Part shown: positions 34,196-42,469 of the stretch, piece by piece
Position numbering within the stretch: the first letter of the stretch is position 1
Layout of the letters: each line of letters begins with the position of its first letter
Assembly: GCF_030286555.1 (NCBI RefSeq)
Contig: NZ_JASVWF010000003.1
Location: 434,001 to 498,000 of the forward strand
Direction of reading: 5' to 3'
Source: Actinomycetospora termitidis
GTDB lineage: Bacteria > Actinomycetota > Actinomycetes > Mycobacteriales > Pseudonocardiaceae
Length of the DNA: 64,000 bases
Notes under the pieces: generated by a model
The model's database searches: none
What the model saw: the letters and a program-made list of their open reading frames with translations, nothing else
Told to the model about the DNA's origin: nothing
Position numbers and translations under genes: made by a program

Positions 34196-35314
34196 TCAGT
34201 CGTAGACGATGACGCCGCGGACGTTCTTGCCGTCGTGCATGTCGCGGAACGCCTGGTTGATGTCGTCGAGGGAGTAGGTGCGCGTGATGAGCTCGTCGAG
34301 CTTGAGCTCCCCGCGCAGGTAGAGGTCGGCCAGCAGCGGCACGTCGCGGCGCGCGACCGTGGTGCCGTACAGCGAGCCCTGCAGCCGCTTGCCGGACATG
34401 GCGAAGGTGAACAGGTCGAACGGCACGTCGCGCTGGAGCACCGGGGCGGCGCCGGTGAGAACCATCGTCCCGCCGCGCCGGGTCATCTCCTGGGCCGGGT
34501 TCATGAGATCCCCGGTCACCACCCCGACCGTGATGATCACGCGGTCGGCGCCCTGGCCGCCGGTCAGCTCCGAGACGATCGCCGCGGCCTCGTCGTAGTC
34601 CTTCGCCGTGTGGGTCGCCCCGAACTCGGTGGCGGCCTCGCGCTTGAACTCCGACGGGTCGACCGCGACGACGTTGCGTGCGCCCTTGTGCTTCGCGCCC
34701 TGCACGGCGTTCATGCCGACCCCGCCGGTGCCGACCACGACCACGGTGTCGCCGAGCTCGATCTCCGCGGCGTACACCGACGAGCCCCACCCGGTGGGCA
34801 CCCCGCACCCGATGAGGGCGGCCTTGTCCAGCGGCATCTCCGTCGGAATCTTGATCACGGCGTCGAGCGGGGCGCAGACGTAGGGCGAGAACGTGCCGAG
34901 GTAGGACATGCAGCCCACGCCCTGCCCCTGCGCGTGCACGCGGTGGGTGCCGTCGGGGGCGACGCCCGCGAGCACACCCGCGCCGAGCTCGCACATGTTC
35001 GACTTCCCGGTCACGCACATCCGGCACTTCCCGCACGAGGGCAGGAAGGAGAGCACCACGTGGTCGCCGGGCTGCACGTAGGTCACGCCGGGCCCGACCT
35101 CCTCCACGACGCCCGCGCCCTCGTGCCCACCGAGCACGGGCGACCACGGCAGTGGGATGTCGCCGGTGTCGAGGTGGTCGTCGGAGTGGCAGACACCGGA
35201 GGCCGCCAACCTGATCAGCGCCTCGTGTTCCTTCGGCGCATCGATCTCGATCTCCTCGACGCTCCAGCCCGAGCGCGTGCCGGGCTCCCAGAGCAGGGCT
35301 CCGCGGGTCTTCAT
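34196..35314 (-). CDS. NDMA-dependent (mycofactocin-type) alcohol dehydrogenase
   Basis: A 372-residue zinc alcohol dehydrogenase of the medium-chain family. Catalytic zinc ligands are Cys42 (SGVCHSDDH) and His64 (GGHEGAG); structural zinc cysteines are at 94, 97, 100 and 108 (CGKCRMCVTGKSNMC). NAD site is VVVVGTGGVGMNAVQGAKHKGA. N-terminus MKTRGALLWEPG and overall sequence match the NDMA-dependent group, which retains its nicotinamide and hands electrons to mycofactocin. ATG at 35314 has GGAGAGG about 11 bases upstream; a GTG at 35326 is less likely. Expected role: oxidation of a primary or allylic alcohol. Confidence 0.9.
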   Translation of the reverse strand: MKTRGALLWEPGTRSGWSVEEIEIDAPKEHEALIRLAASGVCHSDDHLDTGDIPLPWSPVLGGHEGAGVVEEVGPGVTYVQPGDHVVLSFLPSCGKCRMCVTGKSNMCELGAGVLAGVAPDGTHRVHAQGQGVGCMSYLGTFSPYVCAPLDAVIKIPTEMPLDKAALIGCGVPTGWGSSVYAAEIELGDTVVVVGTGGVGMNAVQGAKHKGARNVVAVDPSEFKREAATEFGATHTAKDYDEAAAIVSELTGGQGADRVIITVGVVTGDLMNPAQEMTRRGGTMVLTGAAPVLQRDVPFDLFTFAMSGKRLQGSLYGTTVARRDVPLLADLYLRGELKLDELITRTYSLDDINQAFRDMHDGKNVRGVIVYD

Positions 35315-35345
35315 GGGGTCGTCCACCTCTCCGTTGCGGGTCGGG

Positions 35346-36185
35346 TCACCTGACGGCGGCGCCGGCGTCGACCGGCAACGTCGCGCCGGTGACGTAGCGG
35401 GCCTCGTCGGAGGCCAGGAAGAGCACGGCGTTCGAGACGTCGACCGGGTCGATCCACGGCACCTCGAGCGCGTTCAGCGAGGTGAACCCGGCGATGGCCT
35501 TGTCCTGCGTGGGCTCGGGGTCGCCGGGCGCGAACATCCCCCAGGTCCCCGGGTTCTGGATCATGTGCGTGTCGACGTTCGTCGGGTGCACGGTGTTGAC
35601 GCGGATCCGGTACGGCGCGAGCTCGTTGGCGAGCGTGCGCATCAGCCCGACGATCCCGTGCTTGGCCGAGACGTAGTGGCCGACCTGCTGGATGCCCTTG
35701 AAGCCGCCGATCGAGGAGATGAACACCATCGAGCCGCCGCGGCCGGCCTCGATGAGGTGCGGGATCGCGGCCTTCGCGCTGTGCCAGACGCCGGTGAGGT
35801 TGACGTCGAGCATGTCCTGCCAGGTCGTCTCGTCGAGCTCCCACGCCCGGCCGTAGCTCGCGATGCCGGCGTTGGCGACGACCGTGTCGAGCCCGCCGAG
35901 CTCCGCGATCCCCTCGGCGACGGCGGCGTCGAGCGCGGGCTGGTCGCGGACGTCGGCCTGCCGCGCGACGACCCGTCGCCCGGTCTTCTCGACCTCGGCG
36001 ACGGTCTCGTCCAGGTCCTCCGGCGTGGCCGGCGGGTACTTGCCGGTGACGCTGTCGATCCCCGCGCAGGAGTCGACGGCGATGATGTCCGCGCCCTCCT
36101 CGGCGAGGCGCACCGCGTGACTGCGGCCCTGCCCGCGGGCCGCCCCGGTGATCAGTACGACCTTGCCCTGCATGCGTCCACTCAC
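35346..36185 (-). CDS. mycofactocin-type SDR family oxidoreductase
   Basis: A 279-residue short-chain dehydrogenase, a paralog of the one at 20583-21413. It has the same signature ITGAARGQGRSHAVRLAEEGADIIAVDSCAG, catalytic YVSAKHG and the C-terminal DEARYVTGATLPVDAG. The subfamily works with mycofactocin as electron carrier. GTG at 36185 is preceded by AGGGAGCGGG, so it is preferred over ATG at 36173. It lies between the alcohol dehydrogenase and a CoA ligase, fitting an alcohol to ketone/acid to CoA-ester order. Confidence 0.9.
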   Translation of the reverse strand: MSGRMQGKVVLITGAARGQGRSHAVRLAEEGADIIAVDSCAGIDSVTGKYPPATPEDLDETVAEVEKTGRRVVARQADVRDQPALDAAVAEGIAELGGLDTVVANAGIASYGRAWELDETTWQDMLDVNLTGVWHSAKAAIPHLIEAGRGGSMVFISSIGGFKGIQQVGHYVSAKHGIVGLMRTLANELAPYRIRVNTVHPTNVDTHMIQNPGTWGMFAPGDPEPTQDKAIAGFTSLNALEVPWIDPVDVSNAVLFLASDEARYVTGATLPVDAGAAVR

Positions 36186-36196
36186 GGGCCCGCTCC

Positions 36197-37768
36197 CTAG
36201 ACCGTGCGCGCCCGGTCGCCCCAGTACGGGGCGCGCAGGTCGCGCTTGAGGATCTTCCCGGTGGGCGCCTTCGGGAGTTCGGCCACGAACTCCACCGACC
36301 GGGGCTTCTGGTACGAGGCGAGGTGCGCGCGGGCGGTGTCGACGATGTCGGCCTCGGTCGCGCTCGTGTCCGGCTTGAGCACGACGAAGGCCTTGACGCT
36401 CTCGCCCCACTCGTCGTCGGGCACGCCGATCACCGCGCACTCCAGCACGGCGGGGTGGTGCGCGACGGCCTCCTCGACCTGCACCGAGTAGATGTTCTCC
36501 CCGCCGGAGATGATCATGTCCTTGGCGCGGTCGACGATGAACACGTAGCGCTCGTCGTCCCAGGTGGCGAGGTCACCGGTCCACATCCACCCGTCGCGCA
36601 GGGTGTCCGCGGTGAGGTCGGGGCGGTTCCAGTAGCCCGCCATGTTCGCCTCGGAGCGCACGACGATCTGGCCGACGGTGGCGCCGTCGGTGGGCACCGG
36701 GACGCCGTCGGGATCGACGACGCGCACCGACGTCACGAACCCCTCGCGCCCGCACGACTGCAGGCGTTCGGGGTGCACGCCGTTGACCGCGGCGTGGTGG
36801 TCCTCCTGGGCGAGGAAGCACATCGTGGTGCCCTCGGTCTGGCCGTAGCCCTGGATCAGCGTGCAGGGGAAGGCCTGCAGCGCGTTCTTCACCACCGCCG
36901 AGGGCATCGGCCCGCCGCCGTACTGGATGTTGCGCAGGCTCGCGATGTCGTAGCCCGAGAAGCCCGGCACGGCCATCATCCAGTTGAGCATCGTGGTGAT
37001 GCCGAGGAACGCCGAGACGCGTTCGGCCTCGATGATCTCCAGCGAGCGTCTCGCCTCGAAGTTCATGAGCACCAGCGGGCAGCCGTGGCGCATGTAGTTC
37101 ATCGAGAGCACGACCGGGATGTGGTACATCTGCCCGGTCAGCATGTAGACGTCGGTCGGCACGATGCGCTCGGCGACGGTCTGGTTGAGCATGCCGAACG
37201 AGGCGCTGCGGTGCGTGTGCAACGCGCCCTTCGAGGCTCCCGTCGTCCCGCCGGTGTAGAGGATGAAGAACGGGTCGTCGTCGCCGACCGCGGCCGAGTC
37301 GGCCGGCTCGTCGGCGGGCGACGCGGCCAGCAGGTCCTCGTAGCTGCCGTCGGAGCCGGGCCCGTAGCCCAGCCAGTGCTCAATGTCGACCAGGGCCCCG
37401 AGCTCCCGGCCGGTCTCGGCCCACTCCCCCGCCACGACGATCGCCCGCGGGGCGCCGTCGGCGACGATCCGGGCGAGTTCGCCGACGACGAGCCGCCAGT
37501 TCAGCGGCTGGACGACCAGACCCGCACGGCCGGCGGCGTAGTAGATCTCCTGGAACTCGGTGGAGTTCTTCGCGAGCACCGCGACGCGGTCGCCCCGCTG
37601 CAGCGCGAGCCCGTCCGGACGCCGCCCGCGCAGGCCGTTCGCGAGCCGGCGGACCCGCTCGTCGAGGTCCCGCCAGGAGGTGCGGGAGCCGATGGTCGTG
37701 TCCACGACGGCGTCCGCGTGCGGCGTGAGCGCCGCCCACTTCTCCGGGATGCGGCCGATGTTGACCAT
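36197..37768 (-). CDS. acyl-CoA synthetase (ANL superfamily)
   Basis: A 523-residue adenylate-forming ligase, distinct from the two paralogous ligases of the island. Motifs are FILYTGGTTGASKGALHTH, LIQGYGQTEGTTMC, GWMWTGDLATWDDERYVFIVDRAKDMIISGGENIYSVQVEE and the C-terminal LPKAPTGKILKRDLR with catalytic Lys. It resembles medium/long-chain fatty acyl or cyclic acid CoA ligases. ATG at 37768 begins the conserved MVNIGRIPEKWA; a longer frame to 37819 is not needed. One base separates it from the preceding NTF2 gene. Confidence 0.9.
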   Translation of the reverse strand: MVNIGRIPEKWAALTPHADAVVDTTIGSRTSWRDLDERVRRLANGLRGRRPDGLALQRGDRVAVLAKNSTEFQEIYYAAGRAGLVVQPLNWRLVVGELARIVADGAPRAIVVAGEWAETGRELGALVDIEHWLGYGPGSDGSYEDLLAASPADEPADSAAVGDDDPFFILYTGGTTGASKGALHTHRSASFGMLNQTVAERIVPTDVYMLTGQMYHIPVVLSMNYMRHGCPLVLMNFEARRSLEIIEAERVSAFLGITTMLNWMMAVPGFSGYDIASLRNIQYGGGPMPSAVVKNALQAFPCTLIQGYGQTEGTTMCFLAQEDHHAAVNGVHPERLQSCGREGFVTSVRVVDPDGVPVPTDGATVGQIVVRSEANMAGYWNRPDLTADTLRDGWMWTGDLATWDDERYVFIVDRAKDMIISGGENIYSVQVEEAVAHHPAVLECAVIGVPDDEWGESVKAFVVLKPDTSATEADIVDTARAHLASYQKPRSVEFVAELPKAPTGKILKRDLRAPYWGDRARTV

Positions 37769-37769
37769 C

Positions 37770-38180
37770 TCAGTAGGGCAGGTCGAGGTAGACGTACCGG
37801 TCGGCGATGAGCCACTCACCGTCGCGACGGGTCAGCTCGTCGCGGTACCAGCCGCTGGAGAGCACCCGGATCGCGCCGTGCTCGATCGAGAGCAGCGTCA
37901 GGTTGGAGACGACCGTCGCCCCGTCGTCGGTCTCCTTGTCCACCCAGAGGTTCGACAGGTTGTGGCGGCGCTGGTCGGTCTGGGCCGCCATCGAGTCCGC
38001 GTGGAGGGCACGGATCGCGGCCCGGCCCTCGAACGGCCCGACGAGGTCGCCGTCGCGGCCGATGCGCAGGCTCATCCGCGCGTCGTCGGCGAAGCAGCGG
38101 GCGATCAGGTCCGGGTCGGCCTCGTCGTAGCCCCACGAGGCCCGACCGAGCAGGTTCTCGAACTCGGCGCGAGCGGTCAC
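37770..38180 (-). CDS. NTF2/SnoaL-like protein
   Basis: A 136-residue SnoaL_4-type domain (FENLLGRASWGYDEADPDLIARCFADDARMSLRIG, then HNLSNLWVDKE, then YRDELTRRDGEWLIADRYVYLDLPY). Similar small proteins accompany ring-hydroxylating or dehydrating steps, but no reaction can be assigned. GTG at 38180 overlaps the P450 stop (GTGA), and the gene ends one base before the ligase start, so it is tightly embedded in the operon. Confidence 0.78.
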   Translation of the reverse strand: MTARAEFENLLGRASWGYDEADPDLIARCFADDARMSLRIGRDGDLVGPFEGRAAIRALHADSMAAQTDQRRHNLSNLWVDKETDDGATVVSNLTLLSIEHGAIRVLSSGWYRDELTRRDGEWLIADRYVYLDLPY

Positions 38181-39400
38181 GGCGTCCCTCCGGTGGGCGT
38201 GAAGTCGAGGAGCAGGCGGTCGGGCGCACGGGTGAACACCCCGGTCTCCGGGGGCGGCTCACCGTCGGCGAAGCGGATGTCGGCCATGGCGTCGAGCAGG
38301 TCGTTGATCCCGACGTCGAGCTCGAAGCGGGAGAGCAGGGCGCCCACGCAGAAATGGCGGCCGAGGCAGAAGGCGAGGTGGTCGGCCGCGGCGGTGAACG
38401 CGGCGTCACCGAGCCCGGGCCGCGTCACGTCGAACTCGTCGGGACGCTCGACGTGCCGCTCGTCGCGGTTCGCCGCCCCGATCAGGCACGTGACGGTGGC
38501 CCCGGCCGGGATGACCCCGCCAGAGAGCTCCACGTCCTCGGCGGGCTGTCGCATGATCATGTGGACCGGCGGGCTGAAGCGCAGGGTCTCGGCGAAGGCG
38601 GCATCGATCAGCGAGCGGTCCTCGCGCACGGCCGCCATCTGCTCGGGGTGGGCGACCAGGTTGCGCATGACGCTGGCGATGGCCTTGTCGGTGGTCTCGC
38701 CGCCGGCGGTGAGCAGCAGGCTGCAGAACGCCTTGATCTCCTCGTCGGACATCGACTCGCCGTCGATCTCGGCGGCGCACAGCACCGAGAGCAGGTCGTC
38801 GCCCGGCGCGGCCCGGCGCTCCTGGATGCGCGGGATCATGTAGGCCTCGAAGTCGGCCTTCGTGCGCAGCCCCTCGGCCGCCACGGCCTCGTCCCCGGCG
38901 AGGTTCCCGAGGAACCCCATGATCGACGTGTACCAGGCGTGGAAGCGGTCGTGATCGGTGCGCGGCAGCCCGAGCATGTCGACGATGACGTTGATCGGGA
39001 AGCGCGTCGCGTAGGCGTCGACGAGATCGACGTGACCCGCCGTGCGGAAGGCGTCGACGAGGTCGCGGGAGTTGCGGCGGATCGTGGGGCCGAACCGCTC
39101 GGTCAGTTCGCGCCCGCGGAACGCGGGGGCGACGAGGGCGCGGTGGGTGGCGTGCTCGCGCCCCTCCATCTGCAGGATCGTGCGGCCGTGGACCGGCTCG
39201 AGCTGCCACGCGTAGTTCTCGCTGGTGAACGCCGGGTCGCGGAACGCTCGACGGACGTCGTCGTACCGGCTGACGACGTAGGTGTTCATCGCCTCGTGGA
39301 AGTGCAGCGGGAAGTCGTCACGCAGCACGCGGTAGGCGGTGTACGGGTCCCGGGCGAACTCCGCGGAGAGGATGTCCGGCGGCTCGAGCGTGGCCGTCAT
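38177..39400 (-). CDS. cytochrome P450
   Basis: A 407-residue P450. It has an I-helix AGGETTDK (Gly replaces the usual His/Asp before Glu), the ExxR motif in FAETLRFSPP, and the heme loop FCLGRHFCVG with the Cys ligand. The remainder has the usual bacterial class I size with no membrane anchor. ATG at 39400; an N-terminal extension to 39493 would run through the operator. First gene of the operon reading to 31780, with operator copy d 42-58 bases upstream. Electron-transfer partners are not in the window. Confidence 0.92.
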   Translation of the reverse strand: MTATLEPPDILSAEFARDPYTAYRVLRDDFPLHFHEAMNTYVVSRYDDVRRAFRDPAFTSENYAWQLEPVHGRTILQMEGREHATHRALVAPAFRGRELTERFGPTIRRNSRDLVDAFRTAGHVDLVDAYATRFPINVIVDMLGLPRTDHDRFHAWYTSIMGFLGNLAGDEAVAAEGLRTKADFEAYMIPRIQERRAAPGDDLLSVLCAAEIDGESMSDEEIKAFCSLLLTAGGETTDKAIASVMRNLVAHPEQMAAVREDRSLIDAAFAETLRFSPPVHMIMRQPAEDVELSGGVIPAGATVTCLIGAANRDERHVERPDEFDVTRPGLGDAAFTAAADHLAFCLGRHFCVGALLSRFELDVGINDLLDAMADIRFADGEPPPETGVFTRAPDRLLLDFTPTGGTP

Positions 39401-39441
39401 GATCCCCCCGACCTGCGACGACGTCGTCGCCAGCCCATTGT

Positions 39442-39458
39442 CTACCGGTCGTTTGGTA
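39442..39458 (-). promoter_or_regulatory. TetR-type operator copy d, P450 operon
   Basis: On the minus strand TACCAAACGACCGGTAG, matching copy a at 16 of 17. It lies in the 185-base divergent region and is placed to control the leftward eight-gene operon starting with the P450 at 39400. Confidence 0.78.
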
Positions 39459-39554
39459 CTGAGCGAGACTAGCATCACACCCGGGCTCGTCAAGCGCCTC
39501 GACGGCCGCTCCAGCGCCTGCTTGACCCGCGTGATGGCGCTTTGCGAAGCTTCT

Positions 39555-39571
39555 CGAACGGTCGTTTGGTA
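39555..39571 (-). promoter_or_regulatory. TetR-type operator copy e, flavoprotein operon
   Basis: On the minus strand TACCAAACGACCGTTCG, matching copy a at 14 of 17. It ends 15 bases before the GTG of the rightward flavoprotein operon (39586), overlapping the presumed initiation region. With copy d, it makes the divergent region doubly controlled. Confidence 0.72.
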
Positions 39572-39585
39572 GACGAGGAGGCGCG

Positions 39586-40977
39586 GTGACGAAGTACGAC
39601 GTCGTGGTCGTCGGGGCCGGCGCCGCGGGCCTGACCGCCGCGAGCCTGCTGGCGGTCGAGGGCAAGCGGGTGTGCCTGCTGGAACGCTCCCCGTACCTCG
39701 GGGGGCGTGGCATGGCCGTGCCCGACGAGGGCTTCACCGTCAACGTCGGCGGCCATCTGATCGAGGACCCGGGGTCGGGGCTGACCAAGGTCTTCGAGCA
39801 CGTCGGGAAGACGCTGCAGCACGGCGAGGTCTCCGCCGAGATGCCCGTCTGGGACCACGAACGGAACCGCTGGGGCTCCATCCGCGACCGCTACGCCGGC
39901 AGCAAGGGCGAGCTGAAGAAGGTCATCAAGGCCCTGCTCGCGACGGAGTGGGACGAGCTCGACCAGTGGGACGACCGTCCGCTGCGGCAGTGGCTGCACC
40001 AGCACACCGACGACCAGGGGGTGATCGACCTCTTCGAGTTCATCACCGTGCTCGAGTGCATGACCGACAACTGGTGGGACCACTCCGCCAGCGACAACCT
40101 CTTCCCCCGCAAGATGCACTTCGCCGAGCGGAACACCGCGGCCTACTCCTGCTGGCCGGGCCAGGGCTGGGACGGCATGTGGGCCGACCTCGCCGACGCG
40201 TTCACGACGGCGGGTGGCGACCTCCGGCTGTCCACGCCCGTCGAGCGGGTCGTCATCGAGGACGGCGTGACGAAGGGCGTCGCGATCGCGCGGCAGCCCC
40301 GGGTCCTGCCCAACGAGTTCTTCGAGGAGGAGATCCTCGAGGCCGACCACGTCATCTGCACCCTGCCGGTCTGGCACGTGCTCGACGTCGTCGACGAGGG
40401 CGACCTGCCCGACTGGTACGCCGCGCAGATCCGGTTCCTCGCCCAGGACAGGTTCCGCATCGCCTGGCTCGGGCTCTACCTGGCGACCGAGGAGCCCGTG
40501 CACCAGTACGACCCACGGGAGCTCTCGACCTGGTTGAAGACCCCGAACACGGAGCTCGGCGGCTTCATGTTCAACCAGACCGCGATGGACCCGACGTGCT
40601 CCCCGGAGGGCACGCAGCTGCACGTGATGGGTGGCGTGTTCCCGGGTGAGAAGGGCCGGGACCGGGCGTGGCTGCGCCGCGAGATGGAGCGCTTCGAGGC
40701 CGACGTCGTGACGATGTGGCCGGGGTTCGCGAAGACGATCTGGCGCCGCCGGCACCTGGTCTTCGAGCCCAGCTTCGGCGTCATCCAGAAGCCGGGGCTG
40801 GTCGGGCGGTACCGGCCGCACTGGAAGCCGCCGCGGCCCGAGGGCCTGTGGTTCGCCGGCGAGACGTTCCGCAGTCGCGGGGTCGGCACCGACCGGGCGG
40901 CCCGGGCGGCGCTCACGGTCGTCGAGGAGTACCTGGGGCGGCGCCTCGCGACCTTCGGCGACGGGTGGCGCTACTGA
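39586..40977 (+). CDS. FAD-dependent oxidoreductase (phytoene-desaturase/amine-oxidase-like)
   Basis: A 463-residue flavoprotein. The N-terminal FAD motif is VVVVGAGAAGLTAASLLAVEGKRVCLLERSPYLGGRG (7-43), and the C-terminal GLWFAGETFRSRGVGTDRAARAAL is the FAD/ATG-type motif of the desaturase-amine oxidase group. A Trp-rich middle section (TDNWWDH, CWPGQGWDGMWADL) is unusual. It may desaturate or dehydrogenate a cyclic substrate. GTG at 39586 has AGGAGG nine bases upstream. It starts the five-gene rightward operon under operator e and overlaps the next gene by one base. Confidence 0.85.
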   Translation: MTKYDVVVVGAGAAGLTAASLLAVEGKRVCLLERSPYLGGRGMAVPDEGFTVNVGGHLIEDPGSGLTKVFEHVGKTLQHGEVSAEMPVWDHERNRWGSIRDRYAGSKGELKKVIKALLATEWDELDQWDDRPLRQWLHQHTDDQGVIDLFEFITVLECMTDNWWDHSASDNLFPRKMHFAERNTAAYSCWPGQGWDGMWADLADAFTTAGGDLRLSTPVERVVIEDGVTKGVAIARQPRVLPNEFFEEEILEADHVICTLPVWHVLDVVDEGDLPDWYAAQIRFLAQDRFRIAWLGLYLATEEPVHQYDPRELSTWLKTPNTELGGFMFNQTAMDPTCSPEGTQLHVMGGVFPGEKGRDRAWLRREMERFEADVVTMWPGFAKTIWRRRHLVFEPSFGVIQKPGLVGRYRPHWKPPRPEGLWFAGETFRSRGVGTDRAARAALTVVEEYLGRRLATFGDGWRY

Positions 40978-42083
40978 TGGGGATCGAGCTGGGCGTGCCG
41001 GGGCAGATCATGCCGCCCGCGTCGGCCGCCGTGAAGTTCGCGAAGCGCAGCGAGGACGAGGGCTTCGACGCCGTCTGGTGGCCCGACCACCTCATGGGCT
41101 GGCACCCGGACTCGATGTGGACGCCCGACCTCACCCCGCTCGCCGACGTGCAGCCCAACCCGCACGTCTACTTCGACCCCGCCGTCATGATGGGCGTGGT
41201 CGGGGCCGCGACCGAGCGCATCCGGGTCGGGGTGTGCGTCACCGACCTGATCCGCCGCAACCCGGCGATGGCCGCGCAGACCGCGCTGACGCTGGACCAC
41301 GTCACCGGCGGGCGGGCGATCATCGGGCTCGGCAGCGGGGAGCAGCTCAACGCGACGCCCTACGGGATGCCCTTCGACACCCCGGTCGCGCGGCTCGACG
41401 AGGGCATCGACGTGATGCGGCTGCTGATGACCGCCGACGGCCCGGTCGACTTCGAAGGCCGGTTCCACCAACTCGACCGCGCGGTGCTGGGGCTGATGCC
41501 GTTCGGGGAACAGCCACCCGAGATCTGGACCGCCGCTCACGGGCCGCGGATGCTGCGCCTGACCGGCCGCAAGGCCGACGGGTGGCTGCCGACGAAGCTG
41601 GGCCCGGCGGAGTACGGGTCGGCGCTGGGGACGATCCGGTCTGCGGCCGAACAGGCGGACCGCGACCCGGAGGCGATCACGCCCGGCATGCTCGGCTACG
41701 TCCTCATGGGACCCGACGCCGAGACCGTGCAGCGGCTCACCGAGGCGCCGCTGGTGCGGGCGCTGTGCGTGCTGCTCCCGGCGCAGGTGTTCCGGGACCT
41801 CGGCGTGGAGGGCCCGTATCCCGACGGGTCGGGGTTCCACGACTTCATCCCGACCGCCATCGACCGCGCCGAGTCGCTGCGGATCATCGACGCGATCCCA
41901 CCCGCCGTCGTGCGGCACTACGCCTTCTGCGGGACGCCGGCGGAGGTCGCCGAGCAGGTCGAGGAGTACGTGGAGCAGGGCCTGCGGCACCTCGTGATGT
42001 GGAACATCACCGCGTTCGGCGACCCGTCGCTGGCCCGGTGGTCGTTCTCGGCGATGTCCGAGCTGCGGAAGCGGTTGTCGTGA
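40977..42083 (+). CDS. LLM class F420-dependent oxidoreductase
   Basis: A 368-residue luciferase-like enzyme resembling F420-dependent glucose-6-phosphate dehydrogenase and secondary-alcohol dehydrogenase relatives: FDAVWWPDHLMGWHPDSMWTPD, ERIRVGVCVTDLIRRNPAMAAQTALTLDHVTGGRAIIGLGSGE, then EIWTAAHGPRMLRLTGRKADGWLP. The long helix insertion and conserved WWPDH loop are typical. ATG at 40977 overlaps the flavoprotein stop (TGATG). Substrate is probably an alcohol, ketone or enone of the island pathway. Confidence 0.87.
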   Translation: MGIELGVPGQIMPPASAAVKFAKRSEDEGFDAVWWPDHLMGWHPDSMWTPDLTPLADVQPNPHVYFDPAVMMGVVGAATERIRVGVCVTDLIRRNPAMAAQTALTLDHVTGGRAIIGLGSGEQLNATPYGMPFDTPVARLDEGIDVMRLLMTADGPVDFEGRFHQLDRAVLGLMPFGEQPPEIWTAAHGPRMLRLTGRKADGWLPTKLGPAEYGSALGTIRSAAEQADRDPEAITPGMLGYVLMGPDAETVQRLTEAPLVRALCVLLPAQVFRDLGVEGPYPDGSGFHDFIPTAIDRAESLRIIDAIPPAVVRHYAFCGTPAEVAEQVEEYVEQGLRHLVMWNITAFGDPSLARWSFSAMSELRKRLS

Positions 42084-42469
42084 TCGCGCTGCCCGAGGTC
42101 GTTGCCCGCTACTTCGCCGCGATCAACGCCGAGGACTACGACGCGCTGGGGCCGGTGTTCGCGCCGGACGCCGTGTTACGAGCCGTCGGTGGGATCGAAC
42201 GCCGTGGACGCGTGGAGATCGTCGCGCACTTTCCCAAGGTCCTCGCCGGGCTGCCGGAGCACGACGACGAGCCGACCCGCGCCGTCGTCGGGACCCTCGA
42301 CGACCACCCCGTGGTGACGGTCGAGATCCGCTTCGTCGGGCGGACCCCGGGCGGCGCGCCGGTCGAGTTCGACGCCGTGGACGTGTTCGACCTGGCGCCG
42401 GACGGCTCGGTGATCACCGCCCTGTCGACCTGGTACGACACGGCGGCGGTGGGGCGGATGGTGTCGTGA
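42080..42469 (+). CDS. NTF2/SnoaL-like protein
   Basis: A 129-residue NTF2-fold protein (VVARYFAAINAEDYDALGPVFAPDAVLRAVGGIERRG, then HPVVTVEIRFVGRTPGGAPVEFDAVDVFDL, then STWYDTAAVGRM). It is the fifth such protein in the island and sits between two LLM flavoenzymes with GTGA overlaps on both sides. Cyclic isomerase, dehydratase or epoxide-hydrolase activity are all compatible with the fold. Confidence 0.75.
   Translation: MIALPEVVARYFAAINAEDYDALGPVFAPDAVLRAVGGIERRGRVEIVAHFPKVLAGLPEHDDEPTRAVVGTLDDHPVVTVEIRFVGRTPGGAPVEFDAVDVFDLAPDGSVITALSTWYDTAAVGRMVS

Noticed and set aside
39522..39550. TTGACC and a possible -10 for the flavoprotein operon
   Set aside because: No convincing -10 hexamer at the right spacing; too weak to annotate.
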